Below are positions 1-10,480 of a stretch of DNA of 64,000 bases, one piece after another. The position numbers were made by a program, and so were the translations under genes. The notes beneath the pieces were generated by a model. It worked only from the letters and a program-made list of their open reading frames with translations, made no database searches and had not been told where the DNA came from. Numbering within the stretch: the stretch's first letter is position 1; each line of letters begins with the position of its first letter. Source of the stretch: Tubulanus polymorphus (Eukaryota; Nemertea; Palaeonemertea; Tubulaniformes; Tubulanidae); contig NC_134035.1 in the NCBI RefSeq assembly GCF_964204645.1, positions 4,464,501 through 4,528,500 on the forward strand, in the 5' to 3' direction.

Positions 1-56
1 TACCGAATGTCTGTTCGTAAATAAAAAGTCTATCACGGTTTATAATTCCGCGGTCG

Positions 57-386
57 TCAAAGAACATAAGGGTTTCTGCGGGTCAGCTTCTTATAAATGA
101 TGCCAACGCCAACTGAACCTTTCTTCGAAAACCGTTTTCTATTTTTTAAATGAGCTACATAAGAAGCAGGCAAACTATTGCTTAGCTCACGATCTACATC
201 ATCTAGATGAGTTTCCGTTAAACATACAATATGGTAACCGCAGATAAAATCTAAAGATTCCGGGATGTCAAGCTTGCTTGTCAAACCACACACATTTAGG
301 GTAGATAAATTCATACTAACTGGATCATCAATAATCATATTTTGCCCATCACAAGAGCCTGCAAGTTTCACTATCGGCCGTAACAT
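57..386 (-). pseudogene. LINE endonuclease-domain fragment
   Basis: An open frame of about 109 codons resembles the N-terminal part of the apurinic-like endonuclease of non-LTR retrotransposons. The visible motifs are LNVCGL, an acidic catalytic segment CLTETHLDD, and HLKNRKRF followed by GVGIIYKK. In this family the ETH glutamate helps bind the metal that cleaves target DNA. A full domain is about 220 residues, so only the first half is present, and no reverse transcriptase follows it. It ends abruptly at RNPYVL, where unrelated sequence begins. It may or may not belong to the same family as the LINE at 16461-18313, because the two pieces do not overlap. I am fairly sure of the domain and unsure of the family. 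Confidence 0.6.
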
Positions 387-915
387 TAATTCTTTAATTA
401 TTTACAACAAATGAATCTAAACTTTCATTTCCGCTATTTACATCTTAAATATATATGTGAATAATATTTACAAACTCTATAACATAACAACGCTTTCTTG
501 ACTGGAGCACCGCACGATCAACAAACTCAAAACAGAAGCCCTCCGGGACATCCTAGACGCTGTCCATATCTGAACGATCACGCTGATCACGGATTACTAG
601 TTTATCGCGGACAGAGAACGCACGCTTTCCACTGGCTTTCGCAGCCCGCAATTCAGGAAGTTTCTCACGCCTATGGGATGCCCATTCCTCCCGGACATGT
701 TCGCTAAGCCCTGTCGATGATCCGGCAGCAAGGTTTTTCGTGGCGGAATGCACAAATTTTTCCGTCTTCGTGGTGTTCAAATTTTGCAACGATACACAAG
801 GTTTTTTCAGCCGAGTCTTATTCCTGCCCATTCGATGCGATCTCGCAAATTCTGTACAGCTACAAATATATAACCTGTGTTTTGCTTTCGTGCCTTGTGA
901 TTGTTGCAACATTTT
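387..915. other. Unassigned sequence beside copy A
   Basis: No recognised gene is visible. Open frames exist on both strands here. One minus-strand frame over 553-1062 runs out of the decayed copy A exon in the wrong frame and continues through unrelated sequence, so it is probably not a real protein. Confidence 0.4.
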
Positions 916-2600
916 GTAGCTGTGTGGAAAACTGGAATACAGCTGATTAACCATGTGCTGCAATAGGCCACTATAAACAGTAGTCAGCTGTTGATGCAGC
1001 CACACTACGATCAACGTTCCATCGAACCATGCCTTCCAGCAAGTGCGTTCGGAAATGAACACATTCGCGCTCGTTCCTTAATAAGATGGTAAAATCTAAT
1101 AATGAGGAATTTGTATGAAGCCTTAAAAAAGAATAAGCATTGAATGCTAATCATCACGCATAAAACGATTCATGTGTAAACGAAACGATTTCAGAGAAGT
1201 TGATCCTAGCGCGCATCGATAAACCGGAAGATCAATGCCGCCTTTCTTCGTTGATCCTGTTTGTGTGTTTAACGCGAATTCCGGCTGATCCAAGATACAA
1301 CTTATGTGCTGTTGCTGGACCTCCCAAATTGTCCAAATCTTCTTGCTGTCAAGATGTGGTAAGCCAAGAGTATCGACTCCTTGCTCCCCTTCGAATGCTG
1401 TCAGGAGTTCTTTGATCAGATGATATATCTACACCAATGATCGCGTTCTACGTCGACGATGGCGGGCTAACTCCTTTTCGATGGCATAACATCTACATTT
1501 AAACCGAGTTCAGCTGCTTTGGCTCGACGCAGTAACGAAATATCATCTTCGCTCCATTCGAAGATGCAGGCTGATAACCGTTTCATAAAAGTACTGTACA
1601 ACTGTTGTGAATCAGTTATACACCCGACCGCGAATCTCCGCATGAAATGCCAGATATCGAGGTGAATTTTCAAATCTGGCCAATCGTCGAACATTTGAGC
1701 CAACGAATCGCTGTAGCAATCGCGATCAACATACAAAAGTTCAGGAGGGTTGACTCCAGCATCGCGATGATGAGCGATAATTCCAGATGCCATTTTATGT
1801 AAACCATTACCCTCGCTACCTGTGAGCACGCTAATTAGAACTTGTCGTACTCATTGCCAATGTTGGTGGCCCTGGAAGCAGTTCCTGCTGCACTACCAGC
1901 TAATTTCTTTGTAATCTAGTAAAAGTGATGAATTATTGAAAAACGTTGAACTTAATATAAACATACCATTATTTTCTTTACCACTTGCCTTCTTGGTAGA
2001 GTCCATTCTCAAGACATTCCCATATGTCAACGTAATAGCTGCCTTGACCTCCGACAATCTCTTCAAAATATCTAAGGTGTAAGCAGTTAACAACCAGTCC
2101 GGTTGTGGCAAGCTTGGCATCGCTGGCAGTTCTCGAAATACAAATGGTTCAACCAAAGTCTTGGATTGAGCCTCGGGAAATTTTGCGCAGTCCGCGTGAG
2201 CCTAATGAGCCGTTCGCTGCAACCAAGCTTCATCGTGTTGCTCGTTTAACCTTTTCTGTAATTGGGTTGAGCTATTTCCCAAGCCACTCGGCCGGAGAAG
2301 ACGAATGACGCGAACACCACACGTGTAGCGATATGTCAATATGGGTGTGAAAAGCACTCGGTCGGTGTTTTACATCGAGTTGATCGAGCAACTGGCTACT
2401 CCATCCGATTGACTTCTTTTTACATTTCGGGCATTTGAAGTATTCCTTAGCAAAATTATAATAGCCGTCGATATCAAAGACCTGATGCACGTGTGGATAC
2501 AGACCGGCTGACGTTAGTTCGACCTGATTACATGTTACATGTGAGCACAGAATAATTTGAGAGGCCAGTTTTCTGGGCATCGACAAGAGAAGTTTCGTCG
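916..2600 (-). pseudogene. DUF6729-type transposase-like gene, copy A (decayed)
   Basis: Read on the minus strand, this matches the middle of the gene at 12647-16460. From right to left it holds the zinc-binding domain with ELTSAGLYPH and DIDGYYNFAKEY (2586-2275), a frameshift into VIRLLRPSGLGNSSTQLQK, the segment VLRMDSTKK (about 2000), LLYVDRDC (about 1730), LDIWHFMRRFAVGC (about 1640), GGIDLPVYRC (about 1225), and LLEGMVRW (about 1045). These look like parts of an RNase H-fold (DDE) transposase related to the MULE group, which is my inference. The block that reads STSLES in copy B reads STSLKS here, replacing the putative catalytic glutamate with lysine. Stops and frameshifts make it a pseudogene. 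The family name is from memory. Confidence 0.7.
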
Positions 2601-2745
2601 CAAAATAAGGATTTCACCATGATATTGTCTCCGACCCTTCTTGCAACTTGGTGTTGCGTATTCATCGCTGAGCATCAACTCCAAGCACTTGACATACCGG
2701 TTGCAATCTGGCCACTGAGCTGGTTCTCCATGTCTGTTGATCTCG
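2601..2745 (-). pseudogene. C-terminal fragment of the DUF6729-type gene, out of order
   Basis: In one minus-strand frame this short stretch reads GEPAQWPDCNRYVKCLEL. It corresponds to GSPAQWPDCNRYVEAL in the C-terminal half of the copy at 15.7 kb and to the same motif near 7.11 kb. Here it lies upstream of the N-terminal zinc-binding part of copy A, which starts at about 2600. The order is therefore swapped relative to an intact gene, implying rearrangement or a head-to-tail junction. Its other end joins a broken RING unit at about 2746. Confidence 0.6.
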
Positions 2746-3252
2746 GTTTCGAATCAACAGACGTATATTCCTCCCGGCATTTTACGCATTCTTCTGATTC
2801 TTCCAGTATATTGTTATTATCCGCGGTGGCGCGTACATGCGAGTGCAACGCTTGGGCGTCAATGCAGCGGCGGCGTACATTGAGTTTAACGCTTGGACGT
2901 CAATGCGGCGCAATCCGCGCAAATTTAACCGTGACGCCACATCGATTAACTCGGCCAATCCGTTCAAAAAGTTATTGCGCAAATCATCGCAAATGTTGAG
3001 ATGTTCACGGCTCAATATATCAAGGTCCCTTGTGTGAGATACGGACGCCGTGCTGTCCCTGATAACCGCGTCAACAACATTTGTATTACTGCCCCTGGAA
3101 GTTTCCGCATTATTATTATTGGGTTCATCATCGGTGTTCGCATATGTCCTATCTCCCCTCCCCTCAATGAACAAAATACGCCGATCCAAAACAAACAACT
3201 CTTCTAAAACAATTAAACTACCATTTAACCAGAAAAACTCATATAAAAACAA
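2746..3252 (-). pseudogene. RING-array unit 1, truncated in the RING
   Basis: The minus-strand frame runs through a leader with WLNGSLIVLEELFVLD, an acidic Asn-rich stretch (DDEPNNNNAETSRG), then SREHLN, FLNGLAELIDVASRL and a Met-Tyr-Ala segment. In another frame it reaches the first RING cysteine pair (ECVKCREEYTSVDS) and stops matching there. Half the RING is missing and the sequence joins a piece of the DUF6729-type gene. The leader has no obvious ATG start; the only conserved ATG is the MYxAA methionine near the RING. The leader and RING recur in units 2 to 5, showing a tandem duplicated gene of unknown role, with E3 ubiquitin ligase the usual function of such fingers. Confidence 0.5.
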
Positions 3253-3293
3253 GATGCAGCTCTTTATTGCAGCATAATATTGGCTTAAGGGGA

Positions 3294-3841
3294 CTACCCA
3301 AGCCCTGTGCAGTGTATCAAATTCCGCGGTGATCTGAGAATATAAGGGTATCTGCGGCAGGCCAACCTACGCCAACGCTGTCTAGGTTCGCCGTCTAGAA
3401 AGGCCCACGCAATCAATTGTCTGCACATCGGACACACCGGGTATCTCTCATGCGTGAAAATGTTCATCACGCGTAGGGAACATAGCCGCTGATTGCAACA
3501 TGGTGTCCGGTCAACAGACGTATATTCCTCCCGGCATATTACGCATTTTTCTGATTCTTCCAGTATATTGTTATCATCTACTCCCGCGGCAGCGCTGTAC
3601 ATCGAGTGTAACGCTCCGACGTCAATGTTACGGACGCCGTGCTGTCGTCGATAGCCGCGTCAACAACAATCGTATTACTGCCCCTGGAAGTTTCCGCATT
3701 ATTATCATTGGGTCCATCATCGGTGTTCGTATATGTCCAATCTCCCCTCCCCACAATGGACAAAATACTCCGATCCAAAACAAGCAACTCTTCTAAAACA
3801 ATTAAACTACCATTTAACCAGAAAAACTCATATAAAAACAA
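3294..3841 (-). pseudogene. RING-array unit 2, most complete RING finger
   Basis: The unit has the shared leader (3841-3578) in one frame and the RING segment (3602-3294) in another, overlapping because an internal part of the leader is deleted. The RING part starts at an ATG (MYSAAAG) and reads CVIC, 11 residues, then PCCNQRLCSLRV, then VCPMCRQLIAW. A standard C3HC4 finger would have a fourth cysteine where this one has arginine (CSLR), and Asn stands where His is usual. RING fingers normally recruit ubiquitin-conjugating enzymes. With the lost ligand, activity is doubtful. It ends with a TAG after CTGLG. Confidence 0.55.
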
Positions 3842-3882
3842 GATGCAGCTCTTTATTGCAGCATTTTATTGGCTTAAGGGGA

Positions 3883-4530
3883 CTACCCAAGCCCTGCGCA
3901 GTATAAAAAATTTGGCGGTGATCCAGGAATATAAGGGTTACTGCGGCAGGCCAACCTGCGCCGACGCTGTCTAGGTTCGCCATCTAGAGAGGCCCACGCA
4001 ATCGATTGTCTGCACATAATCGAACAGGCCGGGCGTGCTCTTGCGTGAAAATTTTCATCACACATATGGAACATAGCCGCTGATTGCAACACGGTGTCCG
4101 ATCTACAGACATATATCCCTCCCAGCATATTACGTATTCTTCTAATTCTTCCAGTATATTGTTATTCTCCACGGCGGCAGCGGCGTACATCGAGTGTAAC
4201 GCTTGGACGCCAATGCGGCGGAATTCGCGTGAATTTAACTATGACGCTACATCGATTAACTCGGCCAATCCGTTCAAAAAGTTATCGCGCAAATCATCAG
4301 TGTTGTGATGTTCACGGCTTGATATCTCAAGTTCCCTTGTATGAGGTATGGTATCTAGCCGCTTCAACAACAATCGTATTCCTGCCCCTGGAAGTTTCCG
4401 CATTACTATTATTGGTGTTCATATATGTCCAATCTCCCCTCCCCACGATGGACAAAATACTCCGATCCAAAACAAACAACTCTTCCAAAACAATTAAACT
4501 ACCACTTAACCAGAAAAACTCATATTAAGG
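3883..4530 (-). pseudogene. RING-array unit 3
   Basis: This unit repeats the leader (about 4530-4200, frameshifted) and the RING (4190-3883). The RING starts MYAAAAVENNN and has YVIC, PCCNQRLCSICVMKIF. It keeps the third cysteine pair that unit 2 has lost. It breaks in the last pair: the frame shifts after TQEHAR, and the alternative frame gives an irregular C-x3-C. Units 2 and 3 are thus damaged at different ligands. The sequence shared with unit 2 continues past the stop into a common segment with GATGCAGCTCTTTATTGCAG on the plus strand. Confidence 0.5.
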
Positions 4531-4589
4531 ACAAGATGCAGCTCTTTATTGCAGCAAAATATAGGCTTAAGAGGACTGCCCAAGCTTCG

Positions 4590-5213
4590 TACACTATGTC
4601 CATACTTATTTATCGATAACAAAACTTTTGTCACATTTTTCCAATACACCTCGTTTTCATATTCACTTTCCAAACGGTCTTTATCTATCTACTGTAACTA
4701 TACATAATTTTCTCATCCGCAAACCTTTGTATCTCCCCAAATATATTCCTAATACATACAGATACTCCACTCCTTAATGGTGCTTGTATTCTTTGAATAT
4801 TATTATTATTATTATTAGGTTCATCATCGGTAGTCGTATATGTCCAATCTCCCCTCCCCACAATGGACAAAATACTCTGATCCAAAACAAACAACTCTTC
4901 CAAAACTATTAAACTACCACTTAACCAGAAAAACTCATATTAAGGACAAGATGCAGCTCTTTATTGCAGCATAATATAGGCTTAAGAGGATCGCCCAAGC
5001 CCCATACACTATCTCCATACTTATTTATCGATAACAAAACTTGGGTCACATTTTTCCAATACACCTCGTTGTCATATTTACTTTCCAAACGGTCAATATC
5101 TATCTACTGTAACCATACATAATTTTCTCATCCGCAAACCTTTGTATCTCCCCAAATATATTCCTAATACATACAGATACTCCAACCCTTAATGGTGCTT
5201 GTATTCTTTGAAT
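4590..5213. repeat. Direct duplication of about 205 bp in the RING array
   Basis: The segment starting CTTATTTATCGATAACAAAA at about 4600 and ending near 4798 recurs at about 5020-5213 with a few substitutions. Between the two lies the leader of RING unit 4. The left copy ends at an ATT trinucleotide run, the right one continues into unique sequence. This shows the array grew by tandem duplication of units with their flanks. Confidence 0.75.
4685..4940 (-). pseudogene. RING-array unit 4, leader only
   Basis: Only the leader is left: VLDQSILSIVGRGDWTY, then DDEPNNNNNN encoded by an ATT/AAT trinucleotide run. The frame then crosses into the repeated flanking sequence. No RING cysteines follow, so this is a truncated unit. 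Confidence 0.5.
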
Positions 5214-5619
5214 CCCCAATTGAAATCTCTGCAATAAAAACCTTATGGTTGTTTAAGGAAAAAGAATAAGATTTCAATTTTGTGGTTCAAAAACCAAACA
5301 ACATTAACATCCATTCTTGAACCAAAACAGTTTCCTCGTACTTTGTACTAACAAAAAAATTGCCATAAAAAACAACAAAAATTTGATGTGCCCTTCTCGC
5401 GCTGCAGACCTAGAATGACTTAACACATCCATGTTTGGTGCAGCCACGCTTCCTAAATTTACATACATACACCCAAACCCTGTGATAGGTCACATACCAA
5501 CCACATCACTTCCTGACTGAAAAACTCACTTGCCACCGTTCCGATAGGTGGTGTGTGGATATAGGACAACACGTTCATTCTCCACTCCGTGCCGAATAAA
5601 AGTAATAGTCCTTAGGCAT
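5214..5619. other. Gap in the RING array, nothing recognised
   Basis: AT-rich sequence follows the second direct repeat. I see no coding homology, inverted repeat or RNA gene in it. Confidence 0.5.
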
Positions 5620-6040
5620 ATTACGCATTCTTTTGATTCTTCCAGTATATTGTTATCATCCGCGGCGGCAGCGGCGTACATTGAGTTTAACGCTTAGACG
5701 CATCAATGCAGCCGAATCCGCGCGAATTTAGCCGTGACGCTACATCGATTAACTCGGCCAATCCGTTTAAAAAATTATCGCGCAAATCATCAGTGTTGTG
5801 ATGTTCACGGCTCAATATTTCAAGTTCCCTTGTATGTGATACGGACGCCGTGCTGTCATCGATAGCCGCGTCAACAACAATAGTATTATTGCCCCTGGAA
5901 GTCTCCGCATTATAATTATTGGGTTCATCATCGGTGTATGATGTCCAATCTCCCTTCCCCACAATGAATGAAATACTTCGATCCAAAACAAACAACTCTT
6001 CCAAAACAATTAAACTACCACTTTACCAGAAAAACTCATA
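5620..6040 (-). pseudogene. RING-array unit 5, truncated RING
   Basis: The leader is well kept (DWTSYTDDEPNNYNAETSRG, DAAIDDSTASVSHT, FLNGLAELIDVASRLNSRG). After the conserved Met-Tyr-Ala segment the frame reaches ECVIC at about 5630 and then diverges, so the RING is cut after its first cysteine pair. Units 1 and 5, the two ends of the array, are both broken inside the RING. Only the inner units 2 and 3 keep most of it. Confidence 0.5.
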
Positions 6041-6104
6041 TAAAATCTTTTTTTTACATCAATTAACTCGGCCAATCTGTTCAAAAAGTTATCACGCAAA
6101 TCAT

Positions 6105-8670
6105 CATATAAAATTGGCTCTATATTTCTTGTTTTGTTACCATACTTTATGAATTAAACCAAAAAGTCTCCCCTCTGCTTTTCATAGGGGCTTGGGACAT
6201 AGTCCAGGCAGCATTAAAAACTTGTTTTGGTTTTCTTTCTAATTTTTTAAACATTTTTTTATAATAGATATGGAATATGTAATTAAAACTTCTTCCCTCA
6301 GACTGCACGACATTTCCGACAGATGCGACATTTCCTTTCACAATACTTTTTAACCTATTCACCGCTTTCAGCTTCCTGAAGTTGGCGTTTGCGATAACAC
6401 CGAGTTGTTGACGGAACTGACTGAATGTTCTGATGTACTGATTGAATGTTCTGATTTACAGAAGTCGCTGTAATTGGTCCAGTCGGAATAACAGTTACCT
6501 GTATTGGCGGCAGCGGTTGTTTCGGCAGGATATTTATTCCAGAGTCTCTTGTTTTGGCTTTCCCAGCATTATTTTCCTAGCTGATGAACTGAAAATGCTG
6601 AGCGGCAAGAGGAGGTTTCAGAATCAGCTGTTTTACTACTGGATCTCGAATTATATCTGTTGTCAGTGGTGGTAACGGCAGTGTGATTCCTTGTTCTAGC
6701 ACCACGGTTTCTTTTCTCTTGAAACGTTTGTTGTACCTTACAAGAATAAGAACAAATCATACGAATTAATTTCTTTTTCATCTGTTGGAATTAAAAAATC
6801 GTAATTTGAGAATTTGTTTTGTATATATATCATAAAACACTTATGATACTGGGTAGTTTGAGAAAAATCAATTGCGGAGATATCTACTAGATAGGATGTG
6901 CAATCTAAAACTCACCATTGACTGTGTTATTTATCTCAACAAGTTGGATGTTGCAACCATTCAAAACAAGCCCGTTGTTCATCACCCTATCTTGATCGAG
7001 CTGTAAGATTTCGTAACCTAAGTAAAACGCAGGGTCGTGCCTGATTTTGTGCGAGTCATTGCTGGATGCAGGTTGCAAAGACCAATGCCTCGACATAGCG
7101 ATTACAGTCGGGCCACTGAGCAGGACTTCCATTCTTGCCGATAAAACACCTAAATCAAGTTTTCAAAAATAATGGTTACCGTATATTGAATATATTTCAA
7201 AGAAAATGCCTCATTTGTGGCTTAAATCGAAATATGATTAATATTAAATAAATACCTTCTAGTACTTTCAACAACAAGCAAAACGTTTGTTTTCGAAACT
7301 TTAAATCTGCCCTGTGTCAACTTTGCCTTGTGTCTCGGAGAGAAGTTAGTGTTTTTCTTGTCGTATGGATCCAGGTTATTCCATAGTGATACAATTTTCC
7401 TTGCTTGCACGTTTGTGATTATTTGGTTTTGGGCACTGAACTGTGACGGATTCTAGAACTTAGAATTACAGAAATATCATTAGAAAATACAAAAATTATG
7501 AAAACATATACATGTACATAAATTTCAACCATCGGATAATCAGTTTAATTGGAGAGACAAAAAGAGATGCAAAACGCCACTTACACTCATCTGATGGCAA
7601 ATCAACATAATTGTCCTCTTCACCAGGAATTGGCACCCGTGTTGCTGTTTGAACTGGGCAGTATTTTAAGATCATCGCATTCATCAATAAAGCCTCCATC
7701 ATCAGCAGCAGTGTCACGAATACATGCAACATCACCATCTGTTTTATCGGGATCGGGCAGATTTTGAAGAGGTTCTCCAGTCTGTTTGTACAGATACTCG
7801 ACACCTAATCAATTCACCTATGTTTTGTAATTAGACACTACATAAAAATGGTCAAAATATTAGATATGTTACACTGTGAAATATAGAATATATATAACCT
7901 GTGTGCTGCTTAGGTTCTATGTAATTGATGCAGCATTTTGAAGCTGACGAAAACAGCAGATTGACTGTGTGCTGCAAGAGGCCACTGACAACAGTTTGGC
8001 CAACAGTTCAGCTATTGATGCAGCCACAGTACGGTTGACGTTCCATCGCACCAAGCCTTCCAGAAAGTATGCTGGAAAGGGAACATCATTTGTGCTTGTT
8101 CCTTAAAAAGATGGCCACATCTAATAATGAGAATTTGGTATGATGCCTTGAAAAAGAATACGCATTGAATGATAATCACCGCGTATAAAACGGTTCACGT
8201 GTCAATGAAAGAGACTCCAGAGATGTTGATCCACGTGCGCATCAATAAACCGGAAGATCAATGCCGCCTTTCTTAGATCCTGTTTGTGTGTATAACGAAC
8301 ACTCCGGCAGATCCAAGATGCTGCTAATGTGACTTCCCAAATTGTCCAGATCTTCTCACTGTCAAGAAGTGGCACGCCAAAAGTATCGACTCCTTGGGCC
8401 CCGTCAAATGCAGTTAGGAGTTCCTTGATTAGACGATAAATCTCCTCTGATGATCACGTTCTTCGTCGTCAATGACGGGCCGTCTCCTTTTTTGATGGCG
8501 CAACATCGATAGTACAGCTACTTCAGCTCGACGTAGTAATGAAACATCATCTTTGCTTCATTTGATGATGCAGCCCGACAAACGTTTTACAAACGTGCCG
8601 TACAACCGATGGGAATCAGCTGTACAACAGACAGCGAATCTCTGCATGAAATGCCAGATATCATGACTGA
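6105..8670 (-). pseudogene. DUF6729-type transposase-like gene, copy B (decayed)
   Basis: Minus-strand remains of the C-terminal two thirds of the family. From right to left: an IWHFM-type segment (about 8650), CARGSTSLES with an in-frame TGA shortly before it and a frameshift after it (about 8220), the exon with AAHRLYI (about 7900), EYLYKQTG-like and acidic sequence (7810-7590), ARKIVSLWNNLDPYDKK (7410), GSPAQWPDCNRYVEAL (7110), NGCNIQLVEINNT (6930), a proline-rich tail and YRKRQLQEAESGE (6370). The C-terminal zinc finger breaks off at CRICRKCRAV. The 3' end (6240-6105) matches 18600-18740 inverted, which marks the shared 3' UTR. Introns and splice positions match copy C, so B is a genomic copy and not a retrocopy. 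Confidence 0.75.
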
Positions 8671-8672
8671 TT

Positions 8673-9017
8673 TTAACGAGGAATTGTCAGTAACAATTCC
8701 CGATCGTAACGCTCGGTTTTCTCAATTGTCCGTATAAATCGGGCCGAATGCCCTTTTACCGCATTTAAGTCCTTTGGGTGGTTTATTTCTACGTGATCTT
8801 TAAGTATGCTAACTCTGTGGGACTTAAATATACACAGCGTGCACTGAAAGTTCAATTGACGATTTATTCCGACAGTTTCGCAAATATCTCCGTTTATTAG
8901 TTCCCTCCCACAACTTTCTCGAACAATATGAACATTTCCACACTTTCTCACATTTTGGGAATGGTTCATATATGCCAAGGGGTCCAAAGGGTGAGGACTA
9001 AATTTAATTTTCATCAA
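8673..9017 (-). pseudogene. C2H2 zinc-finger fragment
   Basis: An open frame of 114 codons contains one clear C2H2 finger: FQCTLC, 12 residues, H, four residues, H (DHVEINH). Before it is a cysteine pair (CGNVHIVRESC) that may be a degenerate finger. It begins with ATG at 9017 and ends just before the decayed DDE part of copy B, with no stop-to-start gap typical of separate genes. It could be an exon of a host zinc-finger gene or part of another mobile element; I cannot tell. No neighbouring fingers are visible. Confidence 0.4.
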
Positions 9018-9264
9018 ATCAAATTATGATTTCTAACTCTTTCATCGCTATACACTACATGTAGCATATCCATTTTCTTTCAAATAGCACTGTTTATAGT
9101 TGACATAAAACCACAACTTTGTATCAGTCATCACTTCAGTAACACGCGACACTTAAGAAAATTCAAGGTAGCTGTTTCCCTTTTTGCATGTGGGCTGAAG
9201 GCCCCCCTCTCCCCCAAATACCGCAATTCATATAATGTCCCCCAAGGGCTCTAAAGCTTTAAAG

Positions 9265-9529
9265 AATCAACCCTTCTTGTGAAACTCGATTAGGATGGTA
9301 CGATGGATCCTCCCATCGCGTATTCCTTGAAACAGCATACTAACAAGGATGCATGAATTGTTGAGTAAAAATAGATATTTGTGGACATATATCCCAAATA
9401 TTGAATTCTTTATTCGTTTAAATTTCTGATGTATAATCTATAATCGATCTCGGGCTAAGTTTTAAGAGTCCACGGTACAAGCCACGCCGCATTTGCATAT
9501 TCGTAGCAGACACCATAACCAATAGCGAG
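9265..9529 (+). promoter_or_regulatory. Receptor 1 upstream region with octamer ATTTGCAT
   Basis: This stretch is homologous to 19740-19981 and 22640-22910, upstream of the other two receptors. Shared blocks include TTGTGAAACTCGA and CACAAGCC-like sequence near the start codon. At 9491-9498 there is ATTTGCAT, the POU octamer (ATGCAAAT) on the opposite strand, 32 bp before the ATG. Receptor 3 keeps it, receptor 2 does not. Its use is inference. Confidence 0.4.
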
Positions 9530-10480
9530 ATGGCCTTCGTCAATGTCACCTTCGCTCAACCAATCGGTCACTCTTACCACACCTATTTCGCTCTGAAATC
9601 GATTGTAAAACTATCGGGTTCGAACAGAACAGTGGCGCTGATCATATTCCCGATCGTATTCGGTCTGGGTACGTTCGGCAACACGGCCAGTTTCCTGGTG
9701 ATGAGTAGCCGAAGATTCAGACGATTTTCGTACGCGAATTACTTGATGGTTTTGTCAGTTGCCGATTTATTGCTGTATATCAATATGGCCGGTATGCCGT
9801 TGTGGGAGTACGCGTTGAGAAGAGTTGATTTTTCCAGTGTCGGGCAGTGTATGGCTTACGAATTCGTTTTCCAATTCGCGTATTGCTGGAGCACGACTTT
9901 GATCGCGATTATAACAGTGGAAAGAGTCCTCGTTGTCGTTTTTCCGTTCACATCGCGGGTTATATGCACGGTTAAATGTTCTCGCCGCGTCATGTTAGCA
10001 ATGATTGTTCCCAATTGCCTTGTCGCCAGTCACACGTTTTTTGGAATGCGTTTTTCCGAGCAGTTGAAATGCTACTATTACAGTTTCAACTTCCAGAAAC
10101 AGCTTTACACTTACCTAGTCGCCTTTTACTACGCCGTTCCGTGCGTCCTTCTGATCGTTTGTAATTTAGTAATCATTATTTTCATGCGGCGCGGTTTGAA
10201 AGTCGGGGAAACCGGACGAAAGACGGCTAAAGCCCGCCGTACAACGATAATGCTGATAACCGTATCTCTGGCTTTCGTGGTTACCACATTGCCCAACACG
10301 ATCACGTCCTTTCTACCGATTCCCGAACACACTGTAGAATATCTCTATACGATGTTCACGGTGATAACGTCGCTGAATTATTCGTTTAATTTCTATATTC
10401 ATCTGTTACTGGGGTCTGAAGTCCGCGCGTTCGTACTGGAGAAGATTACCTGCAGAACGGAGGCGAAAATTGCTCGGTAA
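9530..10480 (+). CDS. Rhodopsin-like G protein-coupled receptor 1
   Basis: A single-exon 316-codon gene with seven hydrophobic segments (about residues 35-60, 72-95, 110-133, 152-172, 190-215, 237-260 and 270-292), expected in the plasma membrane as a G protein-coupled receptor. TM1 has GNTASFLVM (conserved Asn), TM2 SVADLL (conserved Asp), TM3 begins after GQC, and ERVLVVVFPF replaces the usual DRY. TM6 keeps the proline (TTLPNT). TM7 has NFYIHLLLGSEVR in place of NPxxY. The conserved loop-2 cysteine (LKC) can pair with the TM3 cysteine. N-terminal NVTF and NRTV are possible glycosylation sites. Intracellular loop 3 is basic (GRKTAKARR). The ligand is unknown; the small length fits peptide or amine receptors. 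The ATG is shared by all three paralogs. Confidence 0.9.
   Translation: MAFVNVTFAQPIGHSYHTYFALKSIVKLSGSNRTVALIIFPIVFGLGTFGNTASFLVMSSRRFRRFSYANYLMVLSVADLLLYINMAGMPLWEYALRRVDFSSVGQCMAYEFVFQFAYCWSTTLIAIITVERVLVVVFPFTSRVICTVKCSRRVMLAMIVPNCLVASHTFFGMRFSEQLKCYYYSFNFQKQLYTYLVAFYYAVPCVLLIVCNLVIIIFMRRGLKVGETGRKTAKARRTTIMLITVSLAFVVTTLPNTITSFLPIPEHTVEYLYTMFTVITSLNYSFNFYIHLLLGSEVRAFVLEKITCRTEAKIAR

Noticed and set aside
553-1062. A 169-codon minus-strand frame
   Set aside because: Its first part is the wrong frame of the decayed copy A exon; the homologous frame (LLEGMVRW) is a different one.
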